57,073 bases of DNA, taken from NCBI GenBank assembly GCA_021794525.1, contig JAJYQP010000039.1, positions 1 to 57,073 on the forward strand, written 5' to 3'. This DNA is from Pseudomonadota bacterium (lineage in GTDB: Bacteria > Pseudomonadota > Alphaproteobacteria > Sphingomonadales > Sphingomonadaceae). How positions within the stretch are numbered: position 1 is the first letter of the stretch; each line of letters starts with the position of its first letter. A model generated the notes under the pieces. That model searched no databases and was not told the origin of the DNA. It worked only from the letters and a program-made list of their open reading frames with translations. The translations under genes and the position numbers were made by a program. Shown piece by piece: positions 44,626 through 52,031 of this stretch.

Positions 44626-45788
44626 GGCGCGGTCCGATCGCTGCGGTTGTCCGGAGTGTCGGCCCTGTGCGCGGCAACCGGATCGACCAGCGCCTGCATG
44701 GCCGCGAGATAGGAAGGCACCGCTTTCGCAAGCGTGAACGAGGCGGCGATGGCGCGCATCGCCTCCACCGGCGGGGTCATGGCGGCGGCGCGCTCCATCG
44801 CCGCGCCCAATGCCCCGGCATGACCCACCGGCGCAAGCGCGCCGAATTCGCCGTGGTGGAGAAGCCAGCCCATGCTGGCACAGCAGTCGGTTGTGGCGAT
44901 GGGCCGCCCGGCGGCAAGCGCCTCGGTCACAACCGCGGGCACGCCCTCGTAATCGGAGGAGAGGACGAGCGAATGGCAGGCGTCGAGCAGCGGGCGAACG
45001 TCGGCGACATGGCCGAGCATCTCGACCTGCGGACCGAGGCCGAGTGCGGCGATGTGCCGCTCGATCCGCGCACGCTCCGGCCCCTCGCCGGCGATGGTGA
45101 GCCGGTCGGACGGGGCGGCGATCCCGGCAAAGGCGTCGACCAACAGCGGCAGGTTCTTCTGCCGGTTGAGGCGCGCGACGGCGAGGAAGTGGCGGCCCTC
45201 GCCGCGCGGCGGCGGGGGAACGGCCGAGGTGGCCATTTCGTCATCGCGCAGCGCAGGGTCGGGGATCGCGGTCGCGCGGTCGGGTGCGATGGCGAGTTCG
45301 TCAACAAGTTGCGGCAGCATCGGCTCCGCCAGCGCCACGAAACGGTCGAGCAGCCGCCCCTGGATGCGCAGCCATACCCGGTACATCGCCTGCACCGGCG
45401 CGGGAAGGTCGGGCCGGACGAGATCGTTGCTGATCTTCACCAGCACCGGCGGGCAGCGGCGTCCGAGCAGCAGCTTCATCATCACGCAGACGATGGTGTA
45501 GGTGTTGCCCGCGCAGAAGATCGCGTCTGCGGGGTGGCGGCGGAGATAGCGCCACAGGCACCAGATCAGCCAGGGCGTCTCCCATGCGGCAGTGGAGACC
45601 GGCTCCGGCCTCGTGACATAGGCAAGGTCAGGCGTCGCCGCGCGCATCAGTTCGCGCGTCGGCCCCCGGTCGCGGCCGAGCACGACCGTCACCTCATGCC
45701 CCGCCGCCTGCCAGCGCTCGGCAAGCCGCAGGCCGACGCGCTCCACGCCGCCGGGCTCGAAGCTGTGGATCGGGACGCAGATGCGCAT
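44619..45788 (-). CDS. GT4-family glycosyltransferase
   Basis: 389 aa, GT-B fold: IHSFEPGGVERVGLRLAERW at the N-terminus, then a donor domain FLAVARLNRQKNLPLLVDAF, IAGEGPERARIERHIAALG, VEMLGHVADVRPLLDACH and LSSDYEGVPAVVTEALAAGRPIATTDC with the two catalytic Glu region. It overlaps the flippase-like gene by 7 bp and starts 15 bp after the deacetylase gene. Confidence 0.92.
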   Translation of the reverse strand: MRICVPIHSFEPGGVERVGLRLAERWQAAGHEVTVVLGRDRGPTRELMRAATPDLAYVTRPEPVSTAAWETPWLIWCLWRYLRRHPADAIFCAGNTYTIVCVMMKLLLGRRCPPVLVKISNDLVRPDLPAPVQAMYRVWLRIQGRLLDRFVALAEPMLPQLVDELAIAPDRATAIPDPALRDDEMATSAVPPPPRGEGRHFLAVARLNRQKNLPLLVDAFAGIAAPSDRLTIAGEGPERARIERHIAALGLGPQVEMLGHVADVRPLLDACHSLVLSSDYEGVPAVVTEALAAGRPIATTDCCASMGWLLHHGEFGALAPVGHAGALGAAMERAAAMTPPVEAMRAIAASFTLAKAVPSYLAAMQALVDPVAAHRADTPDNRSDRTAPC

Positions 45789-45803
45789 GGACGCTCGCGG
45801 CGC

Positions 45804-46553
45804 TCAGGCCGCCAGCAGGTCGGCGTAGCGCGACGGACGGCGGCGCTTGGTGAAGGCGGCAAGCGTGCGGTCGATGCTGTCGAGAATGCTCTGCTTGGTG
45901 ACGTCGCCGGGGTGCACCGCAACCCGGACCGTATCGAGCGGGCGGAGGAAATTGCGCCCGGCCCAGGCGGCGAGCAGCGACGAGGCGGTGCGCGGCCCGC
46001 TGCGGCTGGCCCAGGTGATGACGGGCCCCCTGGCCACGACCTCGCCGGTGGCGGGCTTCCAGACCTTCATGTGGTCCTCGGCAAGCGCGAAGCCGCTCTG
46101 GGCCAGTGCCTCGTGCGCGCCGGGGCCGTAGAGCCAGGCCGGCGCGATGAAACCGGCGACCGGACGACCGGTCATGTCCTCCACCAGCGCCTTGCCGTCC
46201 GCCATGCGGCGCGCGGCAGCCTCGCGCGACAGGCCGAGGAACTCGCCCTCGCTGGCGGTCATGTGCTTTGCCTTGAAGGCGGCGACGCCCGAGTGTTCGG
46301 AGCGGTCCTGATGATACCAGCCGTGGACGAACATCTCGATCCCCCGGTCGGCCCAGCCGCGCAGCTTGCGCGCGAAAGCCATGTCGCCCCGAATTGCGCT
46401 GCCGTTCCAGTGCTCGGGCACGACCAGCATCGCGTATCGCGGACCGCCCAGATGTCGCTCGAACCGCGTCGCCAGTCGCTCGACCGCATCGAGCGAGCCG
46501 GGGTGCACGTCATGGATCGCGGCGATCAGGCGTTTGGTGGGCTGTTCCGACAT
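45804..46553 (-). CDS. Polysaccharide deacetylase-like hydrolase (DUF2334 type)
   Basis: 249 aa from the ATG at 46553 with AGGGA upstream. A TIM-barrel-like NodB fold is indicated by IAAIHDVHPGS (first Asp of the metal site), FVHGWYHQDRSEH (His-X3-His), FIAPAWLYGPGA and VRVAVHPGDV. The set fits zinc-dependent deacetylation of a sugar or an N-acyl group. First gene of the glycan group on this strand; no signal peptide is seen, so the substrate is probably cytoplasmic and lipid-linked. Confidence 0.85.
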   Translation of the reverse strand: MSEQPTKRLIAAIHDVHPGSLDAVERLATRFERHLGGPRYAMLVVPEHWNGSAIRGDMAFARKLRGWADRGIEMFVHGWYHQDRSEHSGVAAFKAKHMTASEGEFLGLSREAAARRMADGKALVEDMTGRPVAGFIAPAWLYGPGAHEALAQSGFALAEDHMKVWKPATGEVVARGPVITWASRSGPRTASSLLAAWAGRNFLRPLDTVRVAVHPGDVTKQSILDSIDRTLAAFTKRRRPSRYADLLAA

Positions 46554-46608
46554 CGATCCCTGCTCGGTTTGGGCGAGCGCCATGTAGGAACTCGCGACCC
46601 AAACGGCA

Positions 46609-46642
46609 AATCGCCCCACCTGCCTTGGCAAGCGGGGCGATT
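46609..46642 (-). terminator. Long hairpin after the TonB receptor gene
   Basis: Stem AATCGCCCC (46609-46617) / GGGGCGATT (46634-46642) with an inner CCTGCC/GGCAAG extension. On the minus strand it is followed by TTTGCCGTTTG. A second GC-rich palindrome lies at about 46660-46677. Confidence 0.6.
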
Positions 46643-46679
46643 GCTTCGGATCGCGGAAGGGGCAGGGCGCCCCGCCCGA

Positions 46680-49568
46680 TTACATCTTGTAGGTCAGGCG
46701 CAGGTAACCGAACTGGCCCGGGATGTCGTAGGTGGTCGGGTCGTAGTTCGGCCCGGTGCAGGTGTTGCAGGGCGGCGGGCCGACGTCGAAGACGTTGAGC
46801 AAGCCCGCGGTCAGCTTGAACGCGCTGTCCATGAAGCCGGGCGTGAAGCCGATCTGCAGGTCGGTGTAGAAGCGCGTGTCGAGCACGTTTCCGTCCGATT
46901 CCGTCACCTTGTCGATGTAGCGGCCCGTCACCGAGGCATCGAAGCCGCCCAGCGCCCAGCTCAGCACGCCTGTCGCCTTGAACTTGGGGTAGGACTGGTC
47001 GGGGAAGCCACGGGTAGTGCCGCGATAATCGATCGTCGCCACGCCGCCCGCCGTGGGGAAGGTTTCCTCGTATTTGTCGAGGAAGTTGGCGTTGAGCGAC
47101 AGACCGAAAATGCCCGCGCCGCTTTCGCGCGAACGGAAGGTCATGGTCGCGTCGATCCCGCTCGTCCGGATCTGCCCGATGTTCTGCAGCAGGCCCTGGA
47201 TCGCGGAGACGATGCCGCTGCCGGTGCGGGTCGTGTTCGCGCAGGCCGCCGGGTCGGCAAGGAAGGCGCAGCGGGTCAGCGTGACCTGCGGGTTGATGGC
47301 CGCGATCGCGCCGTCGACGGTGATGTCGTAATAGTTCACCTCGAGCGCGAAATCGCTTGCGAAGCCGCCCCGCGCCCACTCCGGGCTATAGACCGCGCCG
47401 AACAGCCAGGTCGTGCTGGTCTCGGGTGCGAGGGCGCGATTGCCGCCGGTCAGGGTCGGGAGCTGGCCGCCGTTGGGTTCCTGGTAACTGCCGTCCGCGG
47501 GCACGCCGTCGGCAATGCAGTTTGTGCGCACGGTGGCGTTGGTCTGCCACGGCGAGCCGGTGACATTGGTGCAGGGATCGTCGATCGGCGCGTCGGCGCG
47601 CGACTGGGCGCCGAACAGCTCGCCCAGTGCGGGGGCGCGGAAGCCCTCGGCATAGGAGCCGCGCAGCAGCAGGTCGCGGACCGGCTTCCAGAGCACCGTG
47701 CCGGTCAGGCTGGTGTTGTCGAAGCCCGTCGAATAGCTCGAGTTGCGGGCCGCGCCGCTGAGTTCGAGCTGCTGGAAGAACGGCGTGTCGGACAGCAGCG
47801 GCAGACGGATTTCGCCGTAGAATTCGTCCGAGGTGTAGGAGCCGCTGGCCGCCTGTGCGGGAATGTCGGCGCCAAGGCCGGCCTGGATGACCGGGTCGGG
47901 CGTGAACGAGCCCGCCTGGTAGCGATGCTCGTAACCGACCGCGATGCCGACGGGGCCACCCGGAAGGTCGAACAGCTCGCCGGAAAGGTTTGCGGTGTAG
48001 TCCTGCAGCTTCTGGTCCGACCGTGACTTCTCGTCGAAGGCGATGAAGCCCAGCATGGCCGGCGTGATCGAGCCTTCGCCGCCGAAAATGTTGAGCGGGA
48101 CGCAGCTGCCGGTGCAATTCGCCACCGGACCAAGCGCCTGCGCGACGCGGGCGGCGTTGACATTGCCGGTGAACAGCTGGTGCGCATCGTTGAGGCCGAA
48201 GACGGCGTTGACGTCCCAGTAGAAGGTCCGCTCGCCGAGGCCGAACTGCCCGTCGAGCGTGGCGGCGATCCCGAAGGTGTCGACGTTCTGGGTGTAGGTG
48301 CGCTGGCCGTTCTCGACCAGGCGACGGCCGATGAAGCTGTACGTCGCCGGCTGGCCGTTGGTGCCCGAATTCAGCGTTATGCCAAACGGGTTGAACGGGT
48401 TGGTTACGTCGATCGACACGGTATCGAGCAGATTGCCGTTGCCCGCGTCAGGGCCGATGAACAGCGGCAGGAACGCCGCCTGGTTCTTCGAATTGCGGCG
48501 GTTGTAGTTGAGGCGCACGCGCAGATGGGTGTCCTCGGCCACATCAACCACCGTGCTCAGCCAGGCGCCATAGCGTTCCGACGGGGTGACCAGCAGGTTG
48601 AAGGGCGAGAAGTTGAAACGGTCGGCGCTGGTGAAGGCCCGGAAGTCACCGCCCGTCAGTGTCGGATCGTAGACTCCGCGCGTGGTGAGCGGGTAGTTGC
48701 GCACCGTGACGCTGCCGCCCGCCGGCAGCGACGGGTTACCGGGATTGAACGCGATGCGTCCGCCGCGCGTGGCCGAGGAACAGCCGCCGACCGGATCCGA
48801 GCAGCTCGTCTGGCCGGGATTGGGGAATGCGGTCAGCGCCCGGTTGGCGGTGCGCACCTCCTCCTGATTCACGTAATCGACGCCGAAGGCGAGGCGCACG
48901 CCAGTGCCCTGGATGCCGTAGCTGAGGCCCAGCTCGGTCGTCTCGCCATCGCCCTCACCAAGATACTGGCCGTACTTCGCAGAGGCCTTGAGCCCGTCCT
49001 GCCGGTCCTTGGTGATGATGTTGACGACGCCCGCGATCGCGTCAGAGCCGTAGAGCGGCGACTGGCCCGACTGCAGCACCTCGATACGCGAGATCATGCC
49101 GGCGGGGATCGAGTTGAGGTCGACGGTCGAGGGGATGCCGCTCGCCGCAGTGGCGGAAACGTAGCGCAGCCCGTCCACCAGCACGAGCGTGCGCTTGGCG
49201 AGGAGGTAGCGCAGGTCGATTTCGGCCGTGCCCGCGCCGACGCCGCCGCCGTCCTGCGGGTTACCGATATTGCCCGAATTGTTGAACTTGGTGTTCAGGC
49301 CGCCCGCCGCACTGGGCAGACGCTGGAGAATGTCGGCGACCGAGGACAGGCCGGTCTGCGCGATGGCCCCTTCGTCGAGGCTGACGACAGGCGAAGGATT
49401 GTCGAGCGGGTTGCGGCGAATGCGGGAGCCGGTGACGATGATCGCCTCCGTCCCTTCCTGTGCCGCGGCATCGGTGCCGCCGATGTCGACATCCTGCGCG
49501 AAAGAGGGCGCGGGAGTAAGCAGCGCGAGGGCGGAAACGCCGATCGCGAAAGATGCCGTGAGACGCAT
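46680..49568 (-). CDS. TonB-dependent outer-membrane receptor
   Basis: 962 aa from the ATG at 49568, which has AGGAGT upstream. Signal peptide (MRLTASFAIGVSALALLTPAPSFA), then a TonB-box-like AIIVTGSRI, a plug domain (about residues 45-180: ILQRLPSAAGG, TLVLVDGLRYV, IEVLQSGQSPLYGSDAIAGVVNIITK), and a 22-strand barrel to the C-terminal LRLTYKM. It has many Cys pairs in extracellular loops (TSCSDPVGGCSS; NCTGSCVP), as in sphingomonad receptors for peptides or glycans. The ligand is unknown. The C-terminal residue is Met, not the usual aromatic. Confidence 0.93.
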   Translation of the reverse strand: MRLTASFAIGVSALALLTPAPSFAQDVDIGGTDAAAQEGTEAIIVTGSRIRRNPLDNPSPVVSLDEGAIAQTGLSSVADILQRLPSAAGGLNTKFNNSGNIGNPQDGGGVGAGTAEIDLRYLLAKRTLVLVDGLRYVSATAASGIPSTVDLNSIPAGMISRIEVLQSGQSPLYGSDAIAGVVNIITKDRQDGLKASAKYGQYLGEGDGETTELGLSYGIQGTGVRLAFGVDYVNQEEVRTANRALTAFPNPGQTSCSDPVGGCSSATRGGRIAFNPGNPSLPAGGSVTVRNYPLTTRGVYDPTLTGGDFRAFTSADRFNFSPFNLLVTPSERYGAWLSTVVDVAEDTHLRVRLNYNRRNSKNQAAFLPLFIGPDAGNGNLLDTVSIDVTNPFNPFGITLNSGTNGQPATYSFIGRRLVENGQRTYTQNVDTFGIAATLDGQFGLGERTFYWDVNAVFGLNDAHQLFTGNVNAARVAQALGPVANCTGSCVPLNIFGGEGSITPAMLGFIAFDEKSRSDQKLQDYTANLSGELFDLPGGPVGIAVGYEHRYQAGSFTPDPVIQAGLGADIPAQAASGSYTSDEFYGEIRLPLLSDTPFFQQLELSGAARNSSYSTGFDNTSLTGTVLWKPVRDLLLRGSYAEGFRAPALGELFGAQSRADAPIDDPCTNVTGSPWQTNATVRTNCIADGVPADGSYQEPNGGQLPTLTGGNRALAPETSTTWLFGAVYSPEWARGGFASDFALEVNYYDITVDGAIAAINPQVTLTRCAFLADPAACANTTRTGSGIVSAIQGLLQNIGQIRTSGIDATMTFRSRESGAGIFGLSLNANFLDKYEETFPTAGGVATIDYRGTTRGFPDQSYPKFKATGVLSWALGGFDASVTGRYIDKVTESDGNVLDTRFYTDLQIGFTPGFMDSAFKLTAGLLNVFDVGPPPCNTCTGPNYDPTTYDIPGQFGYLRLTYKM

Positions 49569-49661
49569 GAAGATACTCCTGTTGGTCCGAGCCGACAGAA
49601 TCGCGCGCATCCTTGCTCAACGGCAATAGAAACTTGCCGCCGTTCGCAGAATTGCCACGCC

Positions 49662-49679
49662 GTGTTACAATTGTGACAC
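49662..49679. promoter_or_regulatory. Operator-like palindrome of the TonB receptor gene
   Basis: GTGTTACAATTGTGACAC, an 18-bp inverted repeat with one mismatched pair, centred about 102 bp upstream of the receptor start. It is A+T-rich against a G+C-rich background. Confidence 0.55.
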
Positions 49680-49936
49680 AGCAGGGCAGTCCGCCGCCCT
49701 GTGCAGCTGCCGAGGTCCGGGTAGCGGTCGCTCGGGAATTCGTTGCTGCGCGATTCTGCCCATCGCCTCGCCCATTCGCCCCTTCGCACCGTTCGCTCGG
49801 GCAGCCAGTCGCTCTCGAAAGCAATCTCGCCGGGAGCGAACAGGACGACGATCAATGCGGGATCGACCCATCCGGCCAGCCAGCCATCCGACCTCGAAGG
49901 TCGAGGAACTGGGCGGGGTTGGCAGAAAATCTTGAG

Positions 49937-49961
49937 TCCACTGGTCGGGACGAGAGGATTC
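49937..49961. repeat. Distal attachment-site copy of the tRNA-Pro 3' end
   Basis: 25 bp (TCCACTGGTCGGGACGAGAG plus GATTC) identical to 51417-51441, the 3' end of tRNA-Pro. It extends into an inverted repeat: CTGGTCGGGA (49941-49950) pairs with TCCCGACCAG (49960-49969). This is the pattern left by tRNA-targeted integration. Confidence 0.8.
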
Positions 49962-50048
49962 CCGACCAGGAAATCTTCGCTTGCGCCGATATTCCGAAAA
50001 CCGCAGAAATCCGCCGTTTTTCACCAGAGCGCTTCTTGTGAATCGGTT

Positions 50049-50103
50049 CAGGAATACAGTCAAGAGCACACTCAGGAGCACAATTGTGTTCCTGAGGAAT
50101 ACA
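50049..50103. repeat. Iterated ARGARYACA motif with a 26-bp palindrome
   Basis: Four direct copies of ARGARYACA start at 50050, 50062, 50074 and 50095; the first three have a 12-bp period. An inverted copy lies at 50085-50093, so 50071-50096 forms a near-perfect 26-bp palindrome centred on CAATTG. It lies just past the stop of the nucleotidyltransferase gene, inside the att-flanked segment. Confidence 0.7.
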
Positions 50104-50123
50104 TTGCCACGATGCTTGACGCG

Positions 50124-51107
50124 TCAGGACCCGCGGCCGGACTTCCAGGCCGCGAAATAGGGCTCGAGCTCAGGCGGCAGTTCGGCTTCGAAGGCCGCGT
50201 CGATCGCATAATGTGGCATTGCCTCTGCGACCGCGTCTAGCAGCGCGTTGCCCTGCGCCACGTCCTTGCGGCGCTTGAGCGGATTGCGCTTGGCCTGCGC
50301 ACCCAGCCACAGCTTGTGCAGTGCAAACCAGCGCGGATCTGGTGCAACGATACGAGCCGGAGTTGCGTCACGGCACGGCACCACCTGATCGACGCGACGC
50401 CCAGGTAACAACCACTCCTGTTCGGGGAGGGGCACTGGCTTGGGGCGGTCCGTGCGAGCCAGGGTAGCCGCGAGCGATGGCGCGACCAGCAGTTCCACCT
50501 CGTAAGCCTTGGCGTTGCGGGCCTGGAAATCGCGTTCCGAATTGACTGTGAATGTCGGATCGACTGCCTTCAGCATGTCCCACACCATCGCTTCGTTGGC
50601 GGCCTCCTCGGCCGCCCAAGCGAGATCGAAATCCTCGGTTTCGTCAGGCACGCCGATGAAGGTTCCAGCCGCCTCGATCGCATAGGCTGCCATGGCATTG
50701 GTCCCGACCACCAGCAGATGAGTGCCGAGCAATCCGCGTCGATCCGCTTCGCGCAGGATCGGACCGGCATCTGAAGACAGCACGGGCAACCGGAGTGCGC
50801 GGGCGATCCGACTGGTCTCGCCAAGCGCTGCTTTCGCGCCATCGCGGCGCAGCTTGGCGGCCTCCTTTGCGGCATGGTAGCTGTCGAACTGCTGTTGCTT
50901 CTCCTCGTCCCAAGCGCCCAAGCTCCTCCCATTGCCCGAGCGGTCGTGGATCTCGTAGAGATACTGATAAGAACCAACCTTTTTCCGCCGCAGGTCGTAG
51001 GGCAGAGCGAACAGAGCTCGCTCCGCATCGATCCACGCATCATAGCGCTGACGCATATTGATCAGCGACCGTTCCTGCTCGGCCGTGAAGGGGCGAATGA
51101 TAGCCAT
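50124..51107 (-). CDS. GSU2403-type nucleotidyltransferase-fold protein
   Basis: 327 aa. An N-terminal helical part (about 1-100) is followed by a nucleotidyltransferase-fold core: LLVVGTNAMAAYAIEAAG (about 129-146), then ETEDFDLAWA (about 156-165) with the paired Asp residues of polymerase-beta-like enzymes. ARIVAPDPRWFALHKLW and a helical C-terminus complete the NTP_transf_8 (GSU2403) layout. The substrate is unknown. It follows the small partner gene by 8 bp, within the tRNA-Pro att repeats, and has a lower G+C content than the core genes. Confidence 0.85.
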   Translation of the reverse strand: MAIIRPFTAEQERSLINMRQRYDAWIDAERALFALPYDLRRKKVGSYQYLYEIHDRSGNGRSLGAWDEEKQQQFDSYHAAKEAAKLRRDGAKAALGETSRIARALRLPVLSSDAGPILREADRRGLLGTHLLVVGTNAMAAYAIEAAGTFIGVPDETEDFDLAWAAEEAANEAMVWDMLKAVDPTFTVNSERDFQARNAKAYEVELLVAPSLAATLARTDRPKPVPLPEQEWLLPGRRVDQVVPCRDATPARIVAPDPRWFALHKLWLGAQAKRNPLKRRKDVAQGNALLDAVAEAMPHYAIDAAFEAELPPELEPYFAAWKSGRGS

Positions 51108-51115
51108 CAGGCTTT

Positions 51116-51313
51116 TTATCCCACGAAATCCTCAACGTCTATAATGTGGGATAATTTCTCGCAGCGAACGTTTCCGCTCACCAGCGTTGCGAAAAGCAGC
51201 CCATCCGAAAAGATGGTGGGGGCATCTTTCGGGCCATTTACTTGATCGAACCCCGAAGGCTCGTTTTTGGGCTGTTCGGGGCCGTTGCCCTTGATCTCTG
51301 GTTTGTCGTTCAT
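51116..51313 (-). CDS. Small acidic partner of the nucleotidyltransferase gene
   Basis: 65 aa from the ATG at 51313 with GAAGGG upstream (an extension to 51349 is possible). A polar N-terminal half ([19 protein letters not shown]) is followed by a beta-rich C-terminal half ([24 protein letters not shown]). No family recognised. Ahead of, and co-directional with, a nucleotidyltransferase, its size and position recall antitoxin or adaptor genes; that is inference only. Confidence 0.6.
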   Translation of the reverse strand: MNDKPEIKGNGPEQPKNEPSGFDQVNGPKDAPTIFSDGLLFATLVSGNVRCEKLSHIIDVEDFVG

Positions 51314-51344
51314 GCCGCCCTTCGATTCCAAAGGCGCGGTGTAG

Positions 51345-51357
51345 GACACTATGTGTC
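51345..51357. promoter_or_regulatory. Operator-like dyad upstream of the small partner gene
   Basis: GACAC-TAT-GTGTC, 32 bp upstream of the start codon at 51313 and inside the only promoter-sized space of the cassette. Confidence 0.45.
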
Positions 51358-51416
51358 ACGGCGAAATTCCGTATGCCAGCGGGATACACCCCGCGGTTTT
51401 GGCTGGGACTCAGAAA

Positions 51417-51441
51417 TCCACTGGTCGGGACGAGAGGATTC
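51417..51441. repeat. Proximal attachment-site copy (3' end of tRNA-Pro)
   Basis: Same 25 bp as 49937-49961. It covers the encoded CCA, acceptor strand and part of the T-arm of tRNA-Pro plus 5 bp beyond the gene. Confidence 0.8.
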
Positions 51442-51498
51442 GAACCTCCGACCCCCACACCCCCAGTGTGATGCGCTACCAGGCTGCGCTACGTCCCG
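51422..51498 (-). tRNA. tRNA-Pro (anticodon GGG)
   Basis: 77 nt with encoded CCA. Acceptor CGGGACG/CGTCCCG, D-arm GCGC-AGCCTGGTA-GCGC, anticodon loop CTGGGGG with GGG (reads CCC), T-arm GGAGGTTCGAATCCTC. Intact despite the att repeat, so the island regenerated the 3' end. Confidence 0.97.
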
Positions 51499-51682
51499 AT
51501 CAGTGGAGGGCGGCCCTATAAGAGCGGGCCGGGAGGTTGGCAAGCGGCTTGGAGACCCTTCGCGGGATTGTCGCAGCCGCGTTGCGATGGGCTTGCAATG
51601 CTGCTAGGCGCGCCCCCGTTTCGGAGCCGGCGCGAGCGCGCCGGTGCCGTCTTTGTCACAGCTACCGACAGGCTTCTTTCCC

Positions 51683-52015
51683 ATGCTGACCCTTCTCGCC
51701 GCCGCAGCCCCCGGCGCCGCCGCCGCTCCGCCCGCCTGGGTCGGCTGGCTGCCCATCGTGGGCATGATCGCGATCTTCTGGTTCCTGATCATCCGCCCCC
51801 AGATGCGCCAGCAGAAGGAGCACCAGGCCAAGGTCGCCGGGCTCAAGCGCGGTGACGAGGTGCTGACCGCGGGCGGCATCCTCGCCAAGGTCACCAAGGT
51901 AGAGGACACCTATGCCGAGGTCGAGATCGCCAAGGGCGTGCGCGTGCGCGTGCTGAAGGCGACCATCGGCGAGGTGGTCAATGCGGCGGGCGGCAGCGCC
52001 CCGGCCAACGACTGA
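51683..52015 (+). CDS. yajC: Sec translocon accessory subunit YajC
   Basis: 110 aa from the ATG at 51683 (a GTG at 51644 is in frame but has a worse site). One membrane helix (about 23-44, WLPIVGMIAIFWFLIIRPQ) is followed by the cytoplasmic YajC motif QQKEHQAKVAGLKRGDEVLTAGGI, read in parts. Part of SecDF-YajC, which uses the proton gradient to help export. secD starts 16 bp downstream. Confidence 0.95.
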   Translation: MLTLLAAAAPGAAAAPPAWVGWLPIVGMIAIFWFLIIRPQMRQQKEHQAKVAGLKRGDEVLTAGGILAKVTKVEDTYAEVEIAKGVRVRVLKATIGEVVNAAGGSAPAND

Positions 52016-52031
52016 GCGGAGCGCGACGCGG

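Larger units (their letters stand above)
49569..50123. other. 555-bp gene-free region upstream of the TonB receptor gene
   Basis: Holds, from left to right: a CGGCAA/TTGCCG hairpin (49621-49639), an 18-bp operator-like palindrome, a stretch without features (49680-49936), the distal tRNA-Pro repeat and an iterated 12-bp motif. Open frames here overlap the TonB receptor gene or each other and look like chance. Confidence 0.6.

Noticed and set aside
44439..48026. A 1195-codon plus-strand open frame antisense to the glycosyltransferase, deacetylase and receptor genes
   Set aside because: Composition is Arg/Gly/Ala/His-rich without domains, and it mirrors real genes with clear motifs on the minus strand. 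Long antisense frames are expected at this G+C content.
49295..49855. Minus-strand frame overlapping the TonB receptor 5' end and its upstream region
   Set aside because: Overlaps the receptor signal-peptide region and its operator; no ribosome site or recognisable domain.
49937..51441. Considered as simple duplication of tRNA-Pro by chance recombination
   Set aside because: Only the 3' end plus 5 bp is repeated, the intact tRNA is retained and unrelated genes lie between, which fits site-specific integration better than gene duplication.
51242..51607. Plus-strand frame across tRNA-Pro (contains [10 protein letters not shown])
   Set aside because: Typical false protein from the tRNA-Pro complement.
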